Counted from the stretch's first letter, positions 8,184 through 17,089 are shown. The stretch: 38,391 nt of DNA from RGIG3528 sp045616485 (GCA_045616485.1 JAZLGU010000074.1:1-38391); one strand, 5' to 3'. The notes: a model not told the origin generated them from the letters alone. Program-made: numbers and translations.

Positions 8184-9971
8184 TCAAATAATATTCTTCG
8201 TACGCTTAATCTCTGCTTCTTCACTCATCAGGCGTTTAAGACTTTCATTGTCTCCCTGACTTATAGCCTCATCGATGTCCCTCTTAATCCTGGCCAGCTT
8301 TATTTTTTTCACGGTATCTGACACGACTTTAATTCTGTCAGCCTCAGTAAGTGAGCCACCCAGCACAGTCTGGAAAATCATCCCTACTTTTTCCTGCTCT
8401 TCTTTTTCGTGGAAATAGCTGATAAGCTTGGCTGCATTTATGGCGCCGGTATTTTCACAATCTAGAAAAGCCAGCTCTGCCGCCTTCATATAAATCTCAT
8501 CGGTAAATTCTGACGGACTTATAACATTTTTCAGCTTTTCATAAAGAGAAGGTGTTTCTGATAAGTAGGTCAGCAACAGCCTCTGGGGCTGCAGGATAGT
8601 ATCATCCTTTTTCTTCTCCTCACGACTTACATACTCCCTTTTTGGAGCTTCATCTGCATCCGGCCCGCTGCGTTTTTTGGGACCTTCCTGCCCTGCGACC
8701 TTGATCAAAAGCTCATTAAAACTTCGGAAACTTACATCATAGCGTTTTACAAAGGCCTCTTCATAATTTTTTCTGGTGAGCTCATCTGTGAACTCCAACA
8801 ATCGCCTTGCCACGTCAGTATAGAAGTCCGTTTTTTCACGGGGCTCATCCATATTGTAACGTGATGCCATAATGCGTATCTCGAAGAAAAAGCTGCTCTC
8901 CGCTTCATCAATACGCTTTTGATACTCGTCCGCCCCCAGAGCCTTGATAAATTCGTCGGGATCCTTGTAGGGCTTCATGTTGACCACCTTTACTACTATC
9001 CCTTTGGATTCCAGTATAGGAATGGCTCTGATGGCTGCTTTTGTACCTGCCCCGTCTGAGTCATAGGTAAGATATACTTCCTTCACATATTTTGAAATTT
9101 TAGTGGCCTGACGATCAGTAAGGGCTGTACCCAGAGAGGCTACCGCATTGGTAAAGCCTGCCTGATGCAGCGATATGACGTCCATATAGCCCTCGCACAA
9201 TAGGAAGTATCCCCGCCTTGACAACTTGGCATAGTTCAAAGCAAACAAATTATTACTTTTATCAAAAACCTTGGTCTCGGGTGAATTAAGATATTTGGGC
9301 TCTCCATCGCCCATGACGCGCCCGCCGAAGGCTATGACTCGGTCTCTTTCGTCCATGATGGGAAACATGGCACGATTCCAGAACTTATCAAAAGCACCCT
9401 TTTCAGAGATAGTGACAAGTCCTGTGTCCTTAAGGAAGGTATCTTCATACCCCTTTCCTTTAAGATATTTATACAAATCATCGCTGTACATCTGAGCAAA
9501 TCCAAGGCCAAAATGCCTGATAGTCTCATCTGTCAGTCCTCTTTTTTTGAAATAGTTGTAGGCCACCTGTCCTTTTTCAGTCTTCATGGCCTGGCAAAAA
9601 TATACCGCTGCCAGCTTGTTTACTTCCAGCATTCTGGCTTTCAGACTGGCTGCTGCTTTTTCCTCTGCAGAATACTCAGCCTCAGGCAGATTGACTCCCG
9701 CCCTTTCGGCCAGCAGCTTAACCGCCTCGGTAAATGACATGTTTTCGTAATCCATTACAAAAGTAATGGCATTGCCGCCCTTATGGCAGCCAAAGCAGTA
9801 GAACATCTGCTTACTTGGGGTCACGCAAAAGGAAGGGGTCTTTTCCCCATGAAAAGGACAACAGCACCAATAGCTGTTCCCCTTCTTGGTCAGATGGGCA
9901 TACATACCCACCACATCCACGATGTCATTTCTGGACCTTACCTCTTCGATTATATCCTCACTATACCTCAT
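8184..9971 (-). CDS. dnaG: DNA primase
   Basis: Synthesises RNA primers at the replication fork together with the replicative helicase. The 595-residue product has an N-terminal CHC2 zinc finger (C38, H41, C59, C62), the catalytic-core segment FMD(Y)ENMSFTEAV, a TOPRIM domain with LCEGYMDVISLHQAG and the acidic motif LTYDSDGAGTKAA, and a weakly conserved C-terminal helicase-interaction region from about 450 with a charged linker. Length is normal. It starts 30 bases after dgt with only a weak ribosome-binding site (CAGGGG), and ends 10 bases before rpoD, the classic dnaG-rpoD macromolecular-synthesis pairing. Confidence 0.97.
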   Translation of the reverse strand: MRYSEDIIEEVRSRNDIVDVVGMYAHLTKKGNSYWCCCPFHGEKTPSFCVTPSKQMFYCFGCHKGGNAITFVMDYENMSFTEAVKLLAERAGVNLPEAEYSAEEKAAASLKARMLEVNKLAAVYFCQAMKTEKGQVAYNYFKKRGLTDETIRHFGLGFAQMYSDDLYKYLKGKGYEDTFLKDTGLVTISEKGAFDKFWNRAMFPIMDERDRVIAFGGRVMGDGEPKYLNSPETKVFDKSNNLFALNYAKLSRRGYFLLCEGYMDVISLHQAGFTNAVASLGTALTDRQATKISKYVKEVYLTYDSDGAGTKAAIRAIPILESKGIVVKVVNMKPYKDPDEFIKALGADEYQKRIDEAESSFFFEIRIMASRYNMDEPREKTDFYTDVARRLLEFTDELTRKNYEEAFVKRYDVSFRSFNELLIKVAGQEGPKKRSGPDADEAPKREYVSREEKKKDDTILQPQRLLLTYLSETPSLYEKLKNVISPSEFTDEIYMKAAELAFLDCENTGAINAAKLISYFHEKEEQEKVGMIFQTVLGGSLTEADRIKVVSDTVKKIKLARIKRDIDEAISQGDNESLKRLMSEEAEIKRTKNII

Positions 9972-10001
9972 TGAATGCCCCTGAAAAATTCTTTAGATAC
10001 T

Positions 10002-11048
10002 TTAGTATACATCCCAGGATGTAGGTACTTTAATATCTCTGAAACGGCTAACTGCAAAGCGGTCGGTCATGCCTGCTACATAATCGCATACCACACGTTC
10101 CTTTTTCTCCCCATCATCTATCATGCTGACATACTCTTCAGGCATTTTATCGGGATTGGCACGATAGTAATTGAACAGCTCGATAACCAAAGCCTCTGCC
10201 TTGGCCTCCTGGCCCTTGGCTGTAGGATTGGTATAAACCGTAGCAAACATCCATTCGCGGAGCTCGCCCAAGAGCTGCTGCATCCCCTCTGACATACGTA
10301 CATCGTCAGAATCTATGCTGGTCTTGATAATATCATGGATCTCAGTATTCAGACGGGAGGTAAGAGTATTACCAAGTACATCCCTGAAACGCTTTGGCAC
10401 GTCCTCGGCTTTAATGATATTACCTCTTACTGCGTCATCTATGTCATGATTTATATAAGCCATCTTATCAGACAGGCGCACTGCCCTGCCTTCAAGTGTT
10501 GCAGGAATAGTGTCCATCTGATGATTCAGAATGCCATTACGCACTTCCCAGGAAAGATTCAGGCCCTCTCCATGTTTTTCAATAACATCCACTACACGGA
10601 TGCTCTGCTCGAAATGGCGGAAGTGTTCTCCACAGGTCTCCATCATAATGCGGTCCAGAGCGCGCTCTCCGGCGTGTCCGAAAGGAGTATGTCCCAGGTC
10701 GTGGCCGAGAGCTATGGACTCAGTCAAATCATCATTCAGTCTTAAGGACTTGGCTATGGCACGAGCTGTCTGCGCCACCTCCAGAGTATGGGTAAGTCTG
10801 GTACGGTAATGGTCGCCTTCAGGTGCCAGAAATACCTGTGTCTTGCCGTTCAGACGTCTGAAAGCCTTGGAATAAAGAATACGGTCACGGTCGCGCTGGA
10901 ATTCAGTACGAAGGTCGCAGGGCTCTTCAGGTATCAGTCTGCCTTTTGATGAATCAGAAAAAGCGGCATAAGGAGATAAAATCTCATGCTCACGTTCTTC
11001 GATCAGCTGTCTTATGGATTTGTCATGAATAGGAACAAGTTCAATCAT
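10002..11048 (-). CDS. dgt: Deoxyguanosinetriphosphate triphosphohydrolase-like HD protein
   Basis: A 348-residue HD-domain protein of the dGTPase family, which cleaves dNTPs to deoxynucleosides and triphosphate. Metal-ligand residues are visible: H87 in RTRLTHTLEVAQ, H116-D117 in GHDLGHTPFGHAGE, and a downstream D in KMAYINHDIDDA. The N-terminal RTEFQRDRDRILYSKAFRRL segment is typical of the Dgt type 2 subfamily. Its start overlaps the queH stop by four bases (ATGA), and dnaG follows 30 bases later. Position directly before primase in Clostridia fits a role in nucleotide-pool control, but the precise substrate is inferred from the family. Confidence 0.93.
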   Translation of the reverse strand: MIELVPIHDKSIRQLIEEREHEILSPYAAFSDSSKGRLIPEEPCDLRTEFQRDRDRILYSKAFRRLNGKTQVFLAPEGDHYRTRLTHTLEVAQTARAIAKSLRLNDDLTESIALGHDLGHTPFGHAGERALDRIMMETCGEHFRHFEQSIRVVDVIEKHGEGLNLSWEVRNGILNHQMDTIPATLEGRAVRLSDKMAYINHDIDDAVRGNIIKAEDVPKRFRDVLGNTLTSRLNTEIHDIIKTSIDSDDVRMSEGMQQLLGELREWMFATVYTNPTAKGQEAKAEALVIELFNYYRANPDKMPEEYVSMIDDGEKKERVVCDYVAGMTDRFAVSRFRDIKVPTSWDVY

Positions 11049-11668
11049 TGATTACTCTCCTCTCTTTGTGACGCCATTTTTGAAAAAATGCAACCACAGT
11101 AATTCTGCCTGTAAAGATCATACTCACGGGACAGCTCAGTAGATCTTTTATATCCGTTCTTTTTCTTAAAATCAGATGGCAGGTATCTGTCTGATATGCT
11201 CTGACCTATCTGATTGATAAGCTCTGCATTTTTAAGAGGACTGATAGTAAGGCTGGTGGTAAAATAATCTGCATTTCTTTCCTCTGCCAGTCTCGCAGCC
11301 TCTTTTAAACGAAGCTCAAAACATTTTTTACATCTTTCACCGCCTTCAGGCAGGTCTTCAAGTCCTTTTGCCAGTGCAAAAAATGTGTCGGGATCGTATT
11401 TGCCCTCTACAAACTCTACAGGATACCTGTGGGGCTGCATGGCTATAAGCCGCTTAAGCTCTTCCCTTCTCTCCTCGTATTCGGAAAGGGGAGAGATATT
11501 GGGATTATAGTAAAAATCAATTATGTTAAAATACTCTGATAAATACTCCAGCACATAGGATGAACAGGGAGCACAGCAGGAATGCAGCAAAAGAGTAGGA
11601 ACTTCTCCTCTTTCAGCGAGATTCACCAAAAGTGCGTCCATCTTCTGTTGTGTGGTCAACTGCTTCAT
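11045..11668 (-). CDS. queH: Epoxyqueuosine reductase QueH
   Basis: Reduces epoxyqueuosine to queuosine in tRNA, the non-B12 counterpart of QueG. The 207-residue protein shows the full cysteine set of the DUF208/QueH family: C31-C32 and C35 (HSCCAPCSS), C113 and C116 (ERCKKCFELRL), and C191 and C193 (YCGCIF), as well as FYYNPNISPLSEYEERREE and SPLKNAELINQIG. It overlaps hisC upstream and dgt downstream by four bases each (ATGA). No other queuosine genes are in the window, so the pathway or precursor salvage genes must lie elsewhere. Confidence 0.95.
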   Translation of the reverse strand: MKQLTTQQKMDALLVNLAERGEVPTLLLHSCCAPCSSYVLEYLSEYFNIIDFYYNPNISPLSEYEERREELKRLIAMQPHRYPVEFVEGKYDPDTFFALAKGLEDLPEGGERCKKCFELRLKEAARLAEERNADYFTTSLTISPLKNAELINQIGQSISDRYLPSDFKKKNGYKRSTELSREYDLYRQNYCGCIFSKMASQREESNQ

Positions 11669-12720
11669 TTACTCAAAATATCCTTTAAAGCTGCAAAAAG
11701 TCTTTCCATCTCACTGTCGGTACCTATGGTAATTCGAAGGAAATTCTCTATACGTGGCTTTTTGAAGAAACGTACAAAAATATGTCGCTCTCTGAGAGCC
11801 TTGAATATCTCTTCAGCAGGTACAGTGTCATGGCTTACAAAAACGAAATTGGCACTGGATGGAAGAGTGGTAAAACCCAGCTCAGCCAGGCGTTTAACTG
11901 TCATTTCCCTGGTAGCTGTGATTTTTTTACAGCATTCCTCAAAGTAGGCTTTATCCTTAATGCTTTCCGTACCTACCACGATAGACGGATAATTCATGGT
12001 GTAGGAATTGATGGAATTTCTCACTGCCATCATATAGGAAATAAGCTTCTCGTACCCTATGGCAAAGCCTATTCTCATACCTGCCATGGAACGGGACTTG
12101 GAAAAAGTCTGCACCACCAGAAGATTGTCATACTTTTTAGTAAGCTCTACCGCTGACTCGCCGCCAAAATCCACATAAGCTTCATCGACTATAACTACTG
12201 AATCAGGGCTGTTTTTAACGATGCCTTCGATAAATGAAAGAGGCTCTGCAATGGCAGTAGGTGCATTGGGATTGGCTATGACAATGCCACCGTTTTCTCT
12301 TTTATAATCCTCCGGATCTATACGGTAATCCTCATTTAAGGGGATCATCTCATAGGGGACGCCATACACTTCTGCCCATACAGGGTAAAAAGAGTAGGTA
12401 ATATCCGGAAAAATCACCTTTTTATCGCTGTTAAAAAATGTAAGGAAGGCTGTAGCCAGTACATCGTCAGAGCCTACGCCTACAAAAACGTTATTAAAAT
12501 CCACTCCTGCATTGGCAGCAATGGCTTCTACCAGCTCCTTTGCATCGGGCTTCGGATACAGTCTCAATTTATCTGCATTAAGGCCTGCCAGAGCTTTTAC
12601 GGCTCCCGGCGCCGGTGGGTAAGGATTTTCATTTGTATTAAGCTTTACCATGTCTGTATAGCCGGGCTGTTCGCCTGGCACATAAGGCACTACTTTTTTT
12701 ATTTTGTCTTCCCAGGACAT
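11665..12720 (-). CDS. hisC: Histidinol-phosphate aminotransferase
   Basis: Class I/II PLP aminotransferase, making histidinol phosphate from imidazole-acetol phosphate with glutamate. The 351-residue protein has the N-terminal LNTNENPYPPAP, the cofactor segment IVDEAYVDFGG, and the PLP lysine K208 in TFSKSRSMAGMRIGFAIG. Family length is normal. It is separated from the rest of the histidine pathway, lying between a PHP-type hydrolase gene and queH with which it overlaps by four bases. Some relatives act on aromatic 2-oxo acids, so the substrate is inferred. Confidence 0.92.
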   Translation of the reverse strand: MSWEDKIKKVVPYVPGEQPGYTDMVKLNTNENPYPPAPGAVKALAGLNADKLRLYPKPDAKELVEAIAANAGVDFNNVFVGVGSDDVLATAFLTFFNSDKKVIFPDITYSFYPVWAEVYGVPYEMIPLNEDYRIDPEDYKRENGGIVIANPNAPTAIAEPLSFIEGIVKNSPDSVVIVDEAYVDFGGESAVELTKKYDNLLVVQTFSKSRSMAGMRIGFAIGYEKLISYMMAVRNSINSYTMNYPSIVVGTESIKDKAYFEECCKKITATREMTVKRLAELGFTTLPSSANFVFVSHDTVPAEEIFKALRERHIFVRFFKKPRIENFLRITIGTDSEMERLFAALKDILSK

Positions 12721-12752
12721 AGTCGTATTTTTCCCTTCTGAGTCACGCGTAA

Positions 12753-14528
12753 TTAAAACATAAGTGGGTTGGTGACCGCCTGTGTGGTGAAATCGTCAAG
12801 CACTTTAAAAATCACCCATTTGTGCCCGTTGAGCGGAAGCTCCGCATGGCAGGAATAGTCATATCCTCCGTTTATTTCCACAGGATCTGCCAGATCAAAG
12901 CTTTCAAGGAAGCCGCCATCCATGCGTACTTCCAGCTTTTTCAGCTTCTGATTGGAGAAAATCCTAAGAGAAATCTCCGGCTCTTCTTCGCTTCCAAAGG
13001 AAGGAATAAGAACAGGGCCATTTGTTAAAAAGCTGTGGCCTTTGCGAAGGGCGGACAGGATATTCTCAGGTGTTTTTTCCTCTTCCACGTGAACGTAAGT
13101 GCGCACACAGCCGGAAGATATATTTTTGAAGCCCCACTTTTTGATAAGTGGGAGGTATTTATCCATTAACGGCAGATAGTACTCTTCTGCCAGAGCCAGA
13201 TCTTCTGATGACAGGAGCACTCCCTGAGGATTGCGAGGGCCACGGGTATTCATTATCGCTACCTTTACAGCCTGGTAGATGCCGAAGAAATAATTGAGGG
13301 AATCCTGCCAGAATTCACAGGTAACCTCATGAGTATCTGAGCCTGTAGTGGCTGCTATATACTTACCTGCCTCCAGCTGAGACAGATACAGCTCATAAGC
13401 CTTGCCATTGGTGCAACCGGCAGCCAAAGGATGGGAGCCGTTCCACACTTCGATAGTGTAGAAAATATCAATAATATCTGTAAATTCCGGCGGAAAGGAT
13501 ATGGCTTTTTGCATATCTCTGGGGTGATTAATCTGGGGATGTCCTCCAAATGACTTAATCTCATCGGTAACACGGTGCCACTCAGCACGCATAACCTCTT
13601 CCGTGCGATCCTTTTCCTCAGGAATATTATAAATAACATCCGGGTCGGTGTTCAGCTGAAGCACATGGCCATTGGATGTGGAAATCTCTTTGGACAAAAT
13701 AGGCAGAAAATCGCCTGTCTTAAGGCTTTCCCACTCTCTGTGATTGAATACATTGTGGTGATCTGAAAGCGCTCCAAAGGTAAGCCCCTTGGCACGCATG
13801 GAATCACGAACAATGGCAGCTGTATCATATACGAAGTCAGTACCCTGAGGTGGGTAGGCAGGACTGGAATAAATAGAATGGTGATGGAGATCTCCTGCAT
13901 ACCAGCATTCTGATGTAAGGTCCACGATACGTCTTAAGGTAACAGAAGTCTCTCCGGGCACTGTAATCGTACCATGAACGATCTCATACTCAGAGCCCTT
14001 ATCGCAGTAAAATTCATATTTACCACAGGGAAGACTGCCTGTAAAAACTCCATTTTCATCAGTAACTCTTCTGAAAAAATCATACCAGACATAGTCACTA
14101 TCCTGATCTATCTCATAGGCAGCACCATAAATCTCTGCAGCAAGCTCAGCAATAGGCTTGGTATCAGTAATGTTGGTATAGCCCAGGGAGACTCCCCTGC
14201 GGGAATCCTTGTCAGCCGGAAGTATACGAATCTCAGCTACCAGCGGCTCTCCGTCAGAGCCGGTCACACTAAAAGTAACCTGACCTGTAGGCACCTTGAA
14301 ATCAGGATGCTGACGCACTTCTTTCAGCTTATTGTAACAGTCAAGTCTTGCCTTGCTCTCGCCGGGAAAATTATTTTCCCTTCTGCCGCCACGCTCTGTA
14401 TAGCCTACTGCCTTGTCCAGGGTAGTAAGAACATTTTGCAGGTATCTGTAGGTATATTTTTCATCGTCTACGCCCATCTCACCTGAGTAAAGGCCTGTCA
14501 CTGTAGAACAAAGCTTTGATACTGACAT
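12753..14528 (-). CDS. CehA/McbA-family PHP-type metallohydrolase
   Basis: A 591-residue protein with a C-terminal PHP-fold metal hydrolase. Ligand-type motifs in order are GDLHHHS (H215-H217), ALSDHH (D256-H258), EISTSNGHVL, INHPRD, IEVWNG and TGSDTHE. The N-terminal 200 residues form a separate domain, including a beta-rich carboxypeptidase-regulatory-like part at about 80-200 (VTFSVTGSDGEPLVAEIRI and GVFTGSLPCGKYEFYCDKG). CehA and McbA are known for carbaryl hydrolysis, but most family members have unknown phosphoester or ester substrates. There is no signal peptide, so it is probably cytoplasmic. RBS AAGGAG precedes the ATG closely. It lies 22 bases after clpX and 32 before hisC, an odd partner for replication and transcription genes. 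Confidence 0.85.
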   Translation of the reverse strand: MSVSKLCSTVTGLYSGEMGVDDEKYTYRYLQNVLTTLDKAVGYTERGGRRENNFPGESKARLDCYNKLKEVRQHPDFKVPTGQVTFSVTGSDGEPLVAEIRILPADKDSRRGVSLGYTNITDTKPIAELAAEIYGAAYEIDQDSDYVWYDFFRRVTDENGVFTGSLPCGKYEFYCDKGSEYEIVHGTITVPGETSVTLRRIVDLTSECWYAGDLHHHSIYSSPAYPPQGTDFVYDTAAIVRDSMRAKGLTFGALSDHHNVFNHREWESLKTGDFLPILSKEISTSNGHVLQLNTDPDVIYNIPEEKDRTEEVMRAEWHRVTDEIKSFGGHPQINHPRDMQKAISFPPEFTDIIDIFYTIEVWNGSHPLAAGCTNGKAYELYLSQLEAGKYIAATTGSDTHEVTCEFWQDSLNYFFGIYQAVKVAIMNTRGPRNPQGVLLSSEDLALAEEYYLPLMDKYLPLIKKWGFKNISSGCVRTYVHVEEEKTPENILSALRKGHSFLTNGPVLIPSFGSEEEPEISLRIFSNQKLKKLEVRMDGGFLESFDLADPVEINGGYDYSCHAELPLNGHKWVIFKVLDDFTTQAVTNPLMF

Positions 14529-14550
14529 TTTTTCTCCTTTTCGCTATTCC

Positions 14551-16170
14551 TTACTTTTCTTCCAGCTGCGGAGTCTGGCCGGATGTACGAAGTACAATAC
14601 CGGGAGCTCCTTTTTTGGCTATATAGTCTTCTGTAATAATAACCTTGCCGATGGACTCATCTTTAGGAATCTCATACATGATGTCCAGCATAATCTCTTC
14701 TATGATGGCACGAAGCGCACGAGCACCTGTATCACGCTCCATAGCCTTATCAGCTATGGCACGAAGCGCACCTTCTTCGAACTCCAGGTCCACTGCATCC
14801 ATGGAAAGAAGCTTTTTGTACTGCTTTAATATAGCATTCCTTGGTGTCGTAAGAATGCGGACAAAGTCATCTGTAGTAAGGGGATCCAGCGAGAAAACAA
14901 CAGGGAGACGTCCTAAAAATTCGGGAATCATACCGAATTCGCGAAGGTCTTCTGTCTTGACCTGCTGGAAAAGCTTTTTGTCACCATCGTATTTATCTGT
15001 CAACTCTCCCAAAAATCCCAGGGAAGAGGACTTGTTCAGTCTCTGCTTGATAACACGCTCCAGATCAGGGAATGCGCCACCACAGATAAAGAGAATGTTG
15101 GAGGTATCAATCGTAGTCATAGGCACCATGGCGCTCTTGCTCATAGCTCCTACAGGCACCTCCACCTCTGCTCCCTCAAGGAGCTTCAAAAGGCCCTGCT
15201 GTACTGACTCACCGCTAACATCACGACTGTTAGTACTATGCTTTTTAGCCAGCTTATCTATCTCATCGATGAATACTATGCCTTTTTCTGCGCGCTCTAC
15301 ATCATTGTCAGCTGCAGCAAGAAGCTTGGAAAGTACGGACTCTACGTCATCACCAATATAGCCGGCTTCTGTAAGGGAAGTGGCATCAGCAATAGCAAGA
15401 GGTACATTTAACAGCTTGGCCAGAGTCTTTACCAGATATGTCTTACCTGAACCTGTAGGTCCGATCATAAGCATATTGGACTTCTCCAGCTCCACTCCGT
15501 CATTGCTCTCGTCAAAAACACGCTTATAGTGATTGTAAACAGCTACGCTCATTACCTTTTTAGCGTGAGTCTGGCCGATGACGTAATCATCCAGCTCAGC
15601 TTTGATTACATGAGGTGGCTTCAGATTCTTTATATCAAACTTTGCCTCCGGCTCCTGCTCGTTCTGAGGCTTTTTCTTCTTTTTCTTAAGCTTTTGATTT
15701 TGTGGAACTGATGGAAGACCGCCAAAAAGTAAATCGGTGAGACCTCCAATACCGCCCAGATTGCCCAGATCACCCATATTTATGGTCTGCACATGAACCT
15801 GAGGGCCCTTACCCTTCTTATCATCAGAAGCTTCTTTAGTAGCAGCCTCCACATTTTCTGCAGGCTTTGTATCCGGCACATCTGTGACATCTACGGGATT
15901 GGTGGGGAAAGGCTGTCCGAGAATCACTGATAAATCAGGCATTCCATTACCACCTAAAATATTAAAAGCTCCACTGCCCGAAAGGGAATCAATGGTCTTC
16001 TGCATGCAGTCACCACAAATAAAAAGGCCACCTGCCATTCTGAACATCTGCTTAACCTTGCTCTCCGGTCTGTGGCAGATAGAACAAACTTCTTCATATT
16101 CATTGGCTGAAGAGTCCGAAGTTATTGATTCTTCAATGTTTGTATTATTGTTTTCGTAGTCATTACTCAT
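14551..16170 (-). CDS. clpX: ClpX-like AAA+ unfoldase with a long linker
   Basis: Hexameric ATP-driven protein unfoldase that normally feeds ClpP. Seen: a C4 zinc-binding domain (C29, C32, C52, C55), Walker A GPTGSGKT at 237-244, pore loop GYIG at 270-273, Walker B IVFIDEID at 298-305, SRDVSGESVQQGLLKLLEG, an LGF tripeptide at 384-386 where the ClpP-docking IGF loop lies, arginine finger EFLGRLP, and sensor 2 TGARALR. At 539 residues it is about 110 longer than usual ClpX; the excess is a linker at 56-183 with Gly/Leu-rich and poly-lysine (LKKKKKK) parts. The RKH pore motif is replaced by VPVGAMSKSAMVP. No clpP is adjacent. It may be a paralogue rather than the main ClpX. The ribosome-binding site is weak (GGACGG). 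Confidence 0.85.
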   Translation of the reverse strand: MSNDYENNNTNIEESITSDSSANEYEEVCSICHRPESKVKQMFRMAGGLFICGDCMQKTIDSLSGSGAFNILGGNGMPDLSVILGQPFPTNPVDVTDVPDTKPAENVEAATKEASDDKKGKGPQVHVQTINMGDLGNLGGIGGLTDLLFGGLPSVPQNQKLKKKKKKPQNEQEPEAKFDIKNLKPPHVIKAELDDYVIGQTHAKKVMSVAVYNHYKRVFDESNDGVELEKSNMLMIGPTGSGKTYLVKTLAKLLNVPLAIADATSLTEAGYIGDDVESVLSKLLAAADNDVERAEKGIVFIDEIDKLAKKHSTNSRDVSGESVQQGLLKLLEGAEVEVPVGAMSKSAMVPMTTIDTSNILFICGGAFPDLERVIKQRLNKSSSLGFLGELTDKYDGDKKLFQQVKTEDLREFGMIPEFLGRLPVVFSLDPLTTDDFVRILTTPRNAILKQYKKLLSMDAVDLEFEEGALRAIADKAMERDTGARALRAIIEEIMLDIMYEIPKDESIGKVIITEDYIAKKGAPGIVLRTSGQTPQLEEK

Positions 16171-16206
16171 ATTATTTTCCGTCCAAAAGAGTCTAATAAC
16201 CCAAAT

Positions 16207-16232
16207 TAGGGTATACTATCACAAGTACCCTA
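16207..16232 (-). promoter_or_regulatory. Inverted repeat just downstream of the clpX promoter
   Basis: TAGGGTA (16207-16213) and TACCCTA (16226-16232) form a perfect 7-bp inverted repeat with a 12-base centre. It begins one base after the -10 box at 16234-16239, so it would cover the transcription start. It could be a repressor operator or a short 5' leader hairpin of the nine-gene run. The regulator is unknown. Confidence 0.45.
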
Positions 16233-16233
16233 C

Positions 16234-16262
16234 ATAATATAATATTCTTCTCAAAAATGCAA
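16234..16262 (-). promoter_or_regulatory. Sigma-A type promoter of the clpX-led gene run
   Basis: Minus strand: TTGCAT (16257-16262), 17-base spacer, TATTAT (16234-16239). It sits about 65 bases upstream of the clpX start, and no other strong promoter was seen down to the kinase, consistent with a long operon, though internal promoters (for example before dnaG or rpoD) cannot be excluded. Confidence 0.6.
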
Positions 16263-16335
16263 GGAAGAATTTTGGGCAAATGGGCGAAAACAGGTATATT
16301 TCACTTTTTTTTCTTCTTATTTCACAGATTTTTGA

Positions 16336-16853
16336 TTCTTTATTTTTTCTTACAGCAGTCCTTATGCTGCTGATGCTGACACGGTCGGTTTCAACCTTAA
16401 TACTTTAATTGAAAATCCAAATTGTCCAAGACTTTATCTGGTACTTCCTAATACCTGCAGCCATTTCAGCGGCTTCCGTAATGCTTCCATTAACGAGGTG
16501 TCATTATACAAAATCTCAGGCGTTGATCTGAATGCAGAGCTTAAGTCTATCGGTACCTACGCATTTTCAACTCTTAACGGCATCAAGACAATTTCCATCC
16601 CGGCCGGTATTGATATTATCCCGGCTTACTGCTTCTCGAATTGTAGCAATCTTGAAAAAGTAGTATTTCAGGGTAAAATTGCAAATTTTGACGCTGCATG
16701 CTTTTTTTGGCTGTAACAAGCTCGTTATTGAAGAGCTAAAACTAGTAAATCAGATTATCAGTTCCAATGCGTTTAATGGAGTCACCATCAATAAACTCCT
16801 CTTGGCTTCCGACAAATATACGGCAACTAATAGTTATAACTGGTCCAACCAGG
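16336..16853 (+). pseudogene. Broken BspA-like leucine-rich-repeat surface protein remnant
   Basis: The plus strand encodes a fragment that starts without a start codon in what looks like the end of a signal peptide (SSPYAADAD), then continues with LRR_5/BspA-type repeats such as LKSIGTYAFSTLNGIKTISIP and CFSNCSNLEKVVF (read in parts). At the T7 run at 16702-16708 the frame shifts; removing one T restores the repeat (ACFFGCNKLVIEEL) and carries the frame to NWSNQEI, where the REP-like element at 16854 cuts it off. The gene is therefore missing its 5' end, frameshifted, and truncated at the 3' end. BspA-like proteins are usually secreted or wall-bound adhesins. Between 16263 and 16335 nothing else was recognised. 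Confidence 0.75.
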
Positions 16854-16947
16854 AAATTGTCAGAGGGACGTTTCTCACTGTCAACTTTTTGTCATGGGGA
16901 CGTTTCTCACTGTCAACTTTTTTAGCTCCGCTTGCTCCCTGGCTCGC
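16854..16947 (+). repeat. Left arm of a 94-bp inverted repeat made of two REP-like units
   Basis: It begins AAATTGTCA and holds two copies of the unit GGGACGTTTCTCACTGTCAA spaced 32 bp apart, followed by AGCTCCGCTTGCTCCCTGG. The arm is matched almost base for base, inverted, by 17362-17454: one substitution and one T/A-run length difference. The TGTCA-flanked GGGGACG-TTCTC core resembles the REP-like intergenic repeats that accompany REP-associated tyrosine transposases (RAYT) in other bacteria; that relation is inferred. Confidence 0.85.
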
Positions 16948-16961
16948 TGTATCCGTATGCA

Positions 16962-17073
16962 CCGCCAGGAAGGTGCGCTCCGCGGGAGGTGTGTCAGTGA
17001 GAAACGTCCCCATGACAAAAAGTTGACAGTGAGAAACGTCCCCGTGACAATGCGTAGCGTAGTTTCCTGGCGG
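16962..17073. repeat. Inner inverted repeat carrying a second REP-like unit pair
   Basis: CCGCCAGGAA (16962-16971) and TTCCTGGCGG (17064-17073) flank two units of the REP-like sequence in the opposite orientation (GTGAGAAACGTCCCC, at about 16993-17017 and 17024-17049), again with a 32-bp period. It looks like one REP pair inserted inside or next to another. Confidence 0.7.
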
Positions 17074-17089
17074 CATCCCCATGAGTCTG

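Noticed and set aside
7758..8321. A 187-codon Ala/Ser/Phe-rich plus-strand frame
   Set aside because: It is the mirror of the Lys/Ala/Glu-rich RpoD N-terminus and has no start signals.
16861..17049. Short direct repeats that could suggest a CRISPR array
   Set aside because: Repeats come in pairs only, in both orientations, with 12-base or shorter constant (not variable) gaps, and there are no cas genes.
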